Below are positions 59,784 to 64,000 of a DNA stretch of 64,000 bases, piece by piece. The position numbers were made by a program, and so were the translations under genes. The first letter of the stretch is position 1; each line of letters opens with the position of its first letter. Under the pieces are notes generated by a model. That model was not told the origin of the DNA and did no database searches. It saw only the letters and a program-made list of their open reading frames with translations. The stretch lies in the NCBI GenBank assembly GCA_900540985.1, contig UQIC01000001.1, positions 1 through 64,000 of the forward strand, read 5' to 3'. This DNA comes from an uncultured Collinsella sp. Lineage in GTDB: Bacteria > Actinomycetota > Coriobacteriia > Coriobacteriales > Coriobacteriaceae.

Positions 59784-60400
59784 TCCGCGTCCTTATAGTC
59801 GAAGACCAGGCCATCCTGCGCGAGAGCCTGGCACGCTCCGTTGGAGACCAGCCCGATATGACCGTTGTTTCCGCCATTGCCGATGCTTCCGAGGCCTTGG
59901 GTGTCGCGCTCAAGGAGCGCCCGGACATGATACTGATGGACGTATGCACCGAGCATGATTCCAACGGCATCGTGGCGGCGGCGCGCATTAAAGAACAACT
60001 GTCCGAGTGCCGCGTCATTATCATGACGGGTATGCCCGAAATCACCTTTGTGGACCAGGCGCGCGAGGCGGGCGTCGACAGCTTTGTGTACAAGAACGTC
60101 GGTATCGACGAGCTATTCGCCGTGATGCGCTCCACGCTGGCGGGCTACTGCACGTTTCCCAAGCCGCCCGAGAGCATCTTCTCGGGCACGGCGGCCCTCG
60201 ACGATGTCGAGCTGTCGATCTTGCGCCTTGCCTGCGAGGGTAAGAGCCGCCGCGAGATCGCGGCCGAGCTGTTTATGAGCGAGGGCACCATCAAACGCCG
60301 CATCTCGGAGATTCTCAATAAGACCGGCTACGACAACATCATGCGCTTGGCCGTGCGCGCAGTAACGGAGGGCAGCATCGTTCCCAATATGGAGCGCTAG
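59780..60400 (+). CDS. Response regulator, NarL/FixJ family
   Basis: A 206-residue regulator. The receiver has EDQ near residue 9, phospho-Asp in MILMDVCTEHDSNG (about 54), and KNVGIDE containing the conserved Lys. The C-terminal HTH is LRLACEGKSRREIAAELFMSEGTIKRRISEILNKTG. It is translationally coupled with the kinase (ATGA). The target genes are not evident in the neighbourhood. Confidence 0.93.
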   Translation: MIRVLIVEDQAILRESLARSVGDQPDMTVVSAIADASEALGVALKERPDMILMDVCTEHDSNGIVAAARIKEQLSECRVIIMTGMPEITFVDQAREAGVDSFVYKNVGIDELFAVMRSTLAGYCTFPKPPESIFSGTAALDDVELSILRLACEGKSRREIAAELFMSEGTIKRRISEILNKTGYDNIMRLAVRAVTEGSIVPNMER

Positions 60401-60425
60401 CGCTCGTTACGCATCGGCATAAAGC

Positions 60426-60460
60426 GGCGGGGCCGCAGGATCAACTCCTGCGGCCCCGCC
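60426..60460 (+). terminator. Terminator of the 7TM/kinase/regulator operon
   Basis: GGCGGGGCCGCAGGA pairs with TCCTGCGGCCCCGCC around TCAAC: a perfect 15-base stem 25 bases after the stop codon. Confidence 0.8.
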
Positions 60461-60510
60461 TGGCAAGTGCGCGGATGTGTCCGCCAATCCGCGGCTGATG
60501 TTACGTGCCG

Positions 60511-61353
60511 CTACGCGATGGTCGCGGTGTAGGAGGCGACGTCCTCATAGGAATCGGTCAGGTAGGCGTCGATGCCGATGGTCGTATTGACGAGGTCGTC
60601 AAGGCTGTCAAGCTCGCCGCTCGAGAACGTGAATTCCTCGGTGGCGTTGGTGCCGGGCATCAGGTGAGCCGAGAACCAGGGTTCCTTCATGGTGCCGTTG
60701 ACGTTGGTCTTGCCGGAAGGAGCGTAGAAGGTCAGGTCCTTGTCGCTCTTGTTGGTGATGTTGACGACAAAGCCGATGTCGCCCCAGTCGTCCTTGAACT
60801 TCTCGGTGATGGTGATGGTGCACAGGTCGTCATCGGCGACGGTGACGGCGGGGGAGATTTCGATGCTCTGGACGTCGTCGTCTTCGACGGCCTCATCGAT
60901 CTCTTCTTCCTTCTCGGCGTTCTCGCGATCCTTCTTCACCGTACCGGACAGATCCTTGTCGGACTCCGTAAAGATAAGCTTGTCGCCTTCCACCTCGAGG
61001 ACGAGCTTGTCGTCCTTGAGTTTCAGGTCGTGCGACTCATCTTCGGCGGTAATCGTTACGGTGGTGGCGTCCTTGGCCTCCCATTTCAGGTCGGCGACCT
61101 CAAGGAACATGTCGAGGACGCCCGTGCCGTCTTCGTCGAGGATCAGGATACAGTTGAGGCCCCACTCCTTGAGCATATCCATGTACTCATCGGTGAGCTC
61201 TTCGCCGTCCAAGGTTCCACCCGAGAGTTCCCAGCTGCCGACGAAGTTGGCCTTGGGGTCTTTGCCGCCGCCGCTGCAGCCCGTCAGGGCAAAGGCGAGC
61301 GCCAGGACGCATGTCAGAAATGCGAGTACGGACTTTTTGAACGTTGTCTTCAT
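60511..61353 (-). CDS. Lipoprotein with DUF5067-like domain
   Basis: A 280-residue exported lipoprotein. Signal peptide with lipobox LTGC (about 23-26), then a lipocalin-like small beta domain (FVGSWELSGGTLDGEELTDEYM, VTITAEDESHDLKLKDDKLVLE), an acidic linker (ENAEKEEEIDEAVEDDD), and an immunoglobulin-like C-terminal domain (FVVNITNKSDKDLTFYAP) that resembles DUF5067/Telomeric-repeat-like modules of Gram-positive lipoproteins. ATG 61353 has AGGAGG upstream. Function unknown. Confidence 0.75.
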   Translation of the reverse strand: MKTTFKKSVLAFLTCVLALAFALTGCSGGGKDPKANFVGSWELSGGTLDGEELTDEYMDMLKEWGLNCILILDEDGTGVLDMFLEVADLKWEAKDATTVTITAEDESHDLKLKDDKLVLEVEGDKLIFTESDKDLSGTVKKDRENAEKEEEIDEAVEDDDVQSIEISPAVTVADDDLCTITITEKFKDDWGDIGFVVNITNKSDKDLTFYAPSGKTNVNGTMKEPWFSAHLMPGTNATEEFTFSSGELDSLDDLVNTTIGIDAYLTDSYEDVASYTATIA

Positions 61354-61433
61354 GGTGTCCTCCTTCATCGAACGAAACCCATAGAAGCAAATGCGGGGGT
61401 GGCGGATCCCCCGCTCATTACCAGTTAGGGGCG

Positions 61434-62672
61434 CTAGGGCCTGGGCGTTCCGCAGTTGCTGCAGAACTTGCCGCCGTTTTCGCTGCCGCAGTTGGGGCAG
61501 AACCACTTGGCCGGTGCGGGCGCGGGCGCGGGGCTGCCGCACTCGGAGCAGAACTTGCCGGTGTTGGTGGCGCCGCAGCTGCAGGTCCATGTGCCGGCCG
61601 CAGGTGCGGCGGGAGCCGGTGCGGGAGCGGGTGCCGGAGCCGGCTGCGGGGCGGCCTGCTGCTGCGCCTGGCCGGCGGCGAACAGCTGGCTGGCGTTCAT
61701 ACCGCCCATGCCGCCTGCCATGCCCATGCCCATAAAGCCCGCCATCGCGCCGTTGGGGTTGGCGGCTGCCGCGCGCATTGCGTCGCTCTGGGCGCTGGCA
61801 ATGTTGGCTGCCGCCATAGTGGGATCGCGCATGACCGCGGCTTTCTGCAGGTCCTTGATCATCTGCTCGTCCTCTTGCGAGGCGGCGATGGAGTTGACGC
61901 CAAAGCTCACGATCTCGACGCCACGCAGGTCACGCCAGTCGGCAGAGAGGACCTCGTTGAGCGCACGGGCGAGCTCGGTGGTGTGGCCGGGGATGGCGCT
62001 GTAGCGGATGCCCATCTCCGAAATCTTGGCAAAGGCGGGCTGCAGGGCGGTGAGCAGCTCGGACTTAAGCTGGCTGTCGATCTTGTCGCGCGTATAGCTA
62101 TCGGTCACGTTGCCGCACACGTTGGTGTAGAACAGCAGCGGGTTGGTGATGCGATACGAATACTCGCCGTTGCAGCGCACGGAGATGTCGACGTCCAGGC
62201 CAATGTTGTTATCGACCACGCGGAAGGGCACGGGCGAGGCGGTGCCGTACTTGTTGCCGATGATCTCCTTGGTGTTGATGAAGTAGACGCGCTGGTCCTT
62301 GCCCGCGTCGCCGCCAAAGGTAAAGCGGCTGCCGATATTGGCGAAGGTCTCCTTGATGGAGTCGCCCAGGTTGCCGCTAAAGACGCTCGGCTCGCTGCCG
62401 GTATCGAAGACGAACTCACCGGGCTCCAGCGCGACTTCGATGATCTTGCCGTTTTGCACCACGAGCATGCCCTGGCCGTCGTTGACGGCGATGACCGAGC
62501 CGTTGGAGATGACGTTGTCCTCGCCGCGCGTGTTGGAGCTGCGGCCACCGGTGCGTTTGCTGCCCTTGCAGGCCAAGACGTCAGCAGGCATCGATTCGCA
62601 ATAGATAAATTCCTTCCACTGGTCGGCCATGACGCCGCCGGCAGCTCCCAATCCAGCTTTCAAGAGTCCCAT
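61434..62672 (-). CDS. SPFH-domain protein with two zinc ribbons
   Basis: A 412-residue protein of the virion-core-like SPFH group. SPFH domain about 30-275 (GQGMLVVQNGKIIEVALEPGEFVFDT, DISVRCNGEYSYRITNPLLFY), then a Gly/Met-rich helix-breaking segment, an Ala/Pro linker, and two C-terminal zinc ribbons with CxxCG pairs (CSCGATNTGKFCSECG, CPNCGSENGGKFCSNCG). Homologues form membrane-associated oligomers and usually sit beside zinc-ribbon membrane proteins, as here. AGAAAGGAAG precedes the ATG. Confidence 0.88.
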   Translation of the reverse strand: MGLLKAGLGAAGGVMADQWKEFIYCESMPADVLACKGSKRTGGRSSNTRGEDNVISNGSVIAVNDGQGMLVVQNGKIIEVALEPGEFVFDTGSEPSVFSGNLGDSIKETFANIGSRFTFGGDAGKDQRVYFINTKEIIGNKYGTASPVPFRVVDNNIGLDVDISVRCNGEYSYRITNPLLFYTNVCGNVTDSYTRDKIDSQLKSELLTALQPAFAKISEMGIRYSAIPGHTTELARALNEVLSADWRDLRGVEIVSFGVNSIAASQEDEQMIKDLQKAAVMRDPTMAAANIASAQSDAMRAAAANPNGAMAGFMGMGMAGGMGGMNASQLFAAGQAQQQAAPQPAPAPAPAPAPAAPAAGTWTCSCGATNTGKFCSECGSPAPAPAPAKWFCPNCGSENGGKFCSNCGTPRP

Positions 62673-62720
62673 GGTAATCTTCCTTTCTCGTCAAAGGCCG
62701 GGTGGTATTGGTTGGATTGC

Positions 62721-64000
62721 TTAGTCGTCCTTGTCGTCTTTCATGACAACGGTGGTCTCGGTGTGGCTGAAGGTGTCGTGCTTCTCGGTCAGGTCGAGCT
62801 CGCCGCAGTACTCGTCGGCGTGGGTGGCCTCGTTGGCCGTCTTGAGCTGGCCTACCAGTAGTACGTCTCCGATAATCACGATGATCAGCGGCGCGATGAC
62901 GTTGATGAGGATGCCCTCGATATCAAAGGTGAGGTAATCCGGATCGAAGGCGTATTCCCCCATAAAGAGAATCTGGGAGAGGATAAATCCGATCACGAAG
63001 AACAGCACCGAGGCGATGGCGAGCTTGGGCTTGGAGCAGGGGAGCTCGCCGACCAAGCGGCCGGTCTGGCCGTTCATGGCAAACAGGTAGCTCTTGCCGT
63101 TCCACGAGGTGGAGAGCATCCAGACGGGGAACAGGGCGTAGTCGCTGTCTTCCCAGGTGTAGTCGAGCTGCTTGCTTTCGACCGTGGCATCGTCGTATTC
63201 GTCGACGACGGTCTCGCGCAGGGCCGAGATTGTGCTTTCTTCCATACGGTGTTCGGCGCGCGCCTTGCAGGTCTCGCAGTCCTCGTCGTAACGGTTGGCG
63301 ATGTAGCCGGGCATATATGCGACCGAGAACGGGCGCAGCGCGTCGTAGTCAAACGGCTCGATGGCATCCATGTGGCCGTCGGGCATCTTGGACGATCCGT
63401 CGACGGGCACGCGCTTAAACGAGATATTGCCCTTGCGATAGGCATCGTAGTGGTCGGTGGTCGTGACGGTGCGGTCGGATTCCTCGGTCACGGTCTCGTT
63501 GGTCGCGTCAAAGTACACTTCGCCGTCAACGCGGGCGCCGTAGAGCCAAAACGGCACGTAGACACCTTGGACCTCGTCGATGTGGTTGCCGGTGACAAAG
63601 CTCTTGGGCAGCAAGATCTTGCCCTTGTAGTGTTCCTTGAGTGCGGCCGTGACGTCATCGCGCCCGAGCTTAAACGGAATTACTAGGTCGGGCGAGAAGT
63701 CGCCCGAGAGCTGGCCGGGCGCCACGGCGGAGTTGCCGCAGTACGGGCAGGTGGTGACGGCGACGGTGCCGTCGGACACGAGCTCGGCGCCGCACGACGA
63801 GCAGATGTAGCCGGCGTTTTGGGCGAGCTCCTGCACCGCGTCGTCGGCGACGGGCTTGGGCGTTGCGGCTGCCGCATCGGCTTTGGCGTCGGCCTTGTCC
63901 TGGCGCTCGCGATAGAGGGCCTCGACTTCTTCGACTTCAAAGCGCGAGTCACAGTAGTCGCAGACGAGCTTTTGCTCGGCACTGGCAAAGTGAAGGGGGC
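62721..64000 (-). CDS. Zinc-ribbon membrane protein, cut by the window edge
   Basis: The frame stays open to the end of the window, so the N-terminus is missing. Near the edge it reads HFASAEQKLVCDYCDSRFEVEEVEALY (a first CxxC ribbon). An Ala/Lys linker and a second, TFIIB-type ribbon (CSSCGAELVSDGTVAVTTCPYCG) follow. The central beta-rich part is conserved in this family (VIPFKLGRDDVTAALKEHYKGKILLPKSF). Two C-terminal helices (ASVLFFVIGFILSQILFMG, VIAPLIIVIIGDVLLVGQL) place it in the membrane. It lies upstream of the SPFH gene with about 48 bases between them, probably one operon. GTG 63836 could look like a start but the family sequence continues past it. Confidence 0.8.
   Translation of the reverse strand, partial: PLHFASAEQKLVCDYCDSRFEVEEVEALYRERQDKADAKADAAAATPKPVADDAVQELAQNAGYICSSCGAELVSDGTVAVTTCPYCGNSAVAPGQLSGDFSPDLVIPFKLGRDDVTAALKEHYKGKILLPKSFVTGNHIDEVQGVYVPFWLYGARVDGEVYFDATNETVTEESDRTVTTTDHYDAYRKGNISFKRVPVDGSSKMPDGHMDAIEPFDYDALRPFSVAYMPGYIANRYDEDCETCKARAEHRMEESTISALRETVVDEYDDATVESKQLDYTWEDSDYALFPVWMLSTSWNGKSYLFAMNGQTGRLVGELPCSKPKLAIASVLFFVIGFILSQILFMGEYAFDPDYLTFDIEGILINVIAPLIIVIIGDVLLVGQLKTANEATHADEYCGELDLTEKHDTFSHTETTVVMKDDKDD

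Overview
The window is high-GC bacterial DNA with tight gene packing, Shine-Dalgarno starts and many ATGA/TAATG overlaps. Several things point to the Coriobacteria, most likely a Collinsella-type gut anaerobe: a membrane-bound Ech-type [NiFe] hydrogenase, a fused FolP-FolK next to a BirA-like protein and coaX, an NRAMP-related Mg2+ transporter beside an MgtE-like protein, a CphA-N-like protein, and a very large LPXTG surface protein made of pilin-type isopeptide modules. The genus is an inference from gene content and was not tested by search.

Layout. 1-7.3 kb: prs and glmU on the minus strand, then a complete ECF transporter (T, fused A-A, S) and exodeoxyribonuclease III. 7.4-11.6 kb: Sir2 deacylase, folPK, a degenerate biotin-ligase-like gene, and convergent coaX. 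11.8-14.3 kb: initiator tRNA and a large flavin/Fe-S oxidoreductase of the old-yellow-enzyme/dienoyl-CoA reductase type. 14.7-21.0 kb: a lone two-HTH transposase-like protein, then the Ech operon with echA and echB fused into one gene. 21.0-29.4 kb: the 2,437-residue surface protein, framed by large palindromic repeats. 29.4-38.4 kb: a NarL-type two-component pair divergent from an ABC-2 exporter, then a MacB/FtsX-type ABC system. 38.5-46.9 kb: DUF362 ferredoxin-like protein, alpha/beta hydrolase, haemolysin-III and CorC-like membrane proteins, CphA-N-like protein, YtxH and PRC-barrel proteins, and a NodB-fold protein without its metal ligands. 46.9-50.4 kb: a structured leader, then the MgtE-like/NRMT magnesium pair. 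50.5-56.2 kb: OatA-like acyltransferase, ribokinase, nucleoside hydrolase, luxS, DUF4867. 56.4-64.0 kb: a 7TM protein/histidine kinase/response regulator operon, a lipoprotein, an SPFH/zinc-ribbon protein, and a zinc-ribbon membrane protein cut by the window edge.

The clearest functional units are the Ech hydrogenase (ferredoxin oxidation to H2 coupled to ion pumping; all four Ni-Fe cysteines present), the nucleoside hydrolase/ribokinase/LuxS group (release and phosphorylation of ribose, recycling of S-ribosylhomocysteine), and the Mg2+ pair.

The most unusual theme is the density of long palindromes: at least a dozen in 64 kb. They include three related ~160-175 bp elements around the giant surface-protein gene, and one that appears to be inserted in frame in the linker of the fused ECF ATPase, comparable to Rickettsia palindromic elements. 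A second repeat family abuts the stop codons of three unrelated genes, and in two of them the repeat contains the stop codon. Low-complexity Ala/Glu/Pro segments recur inside or at the ends of otherwise conserved enzymes (FolP, EchC, EchD, CphA-N-like protein).
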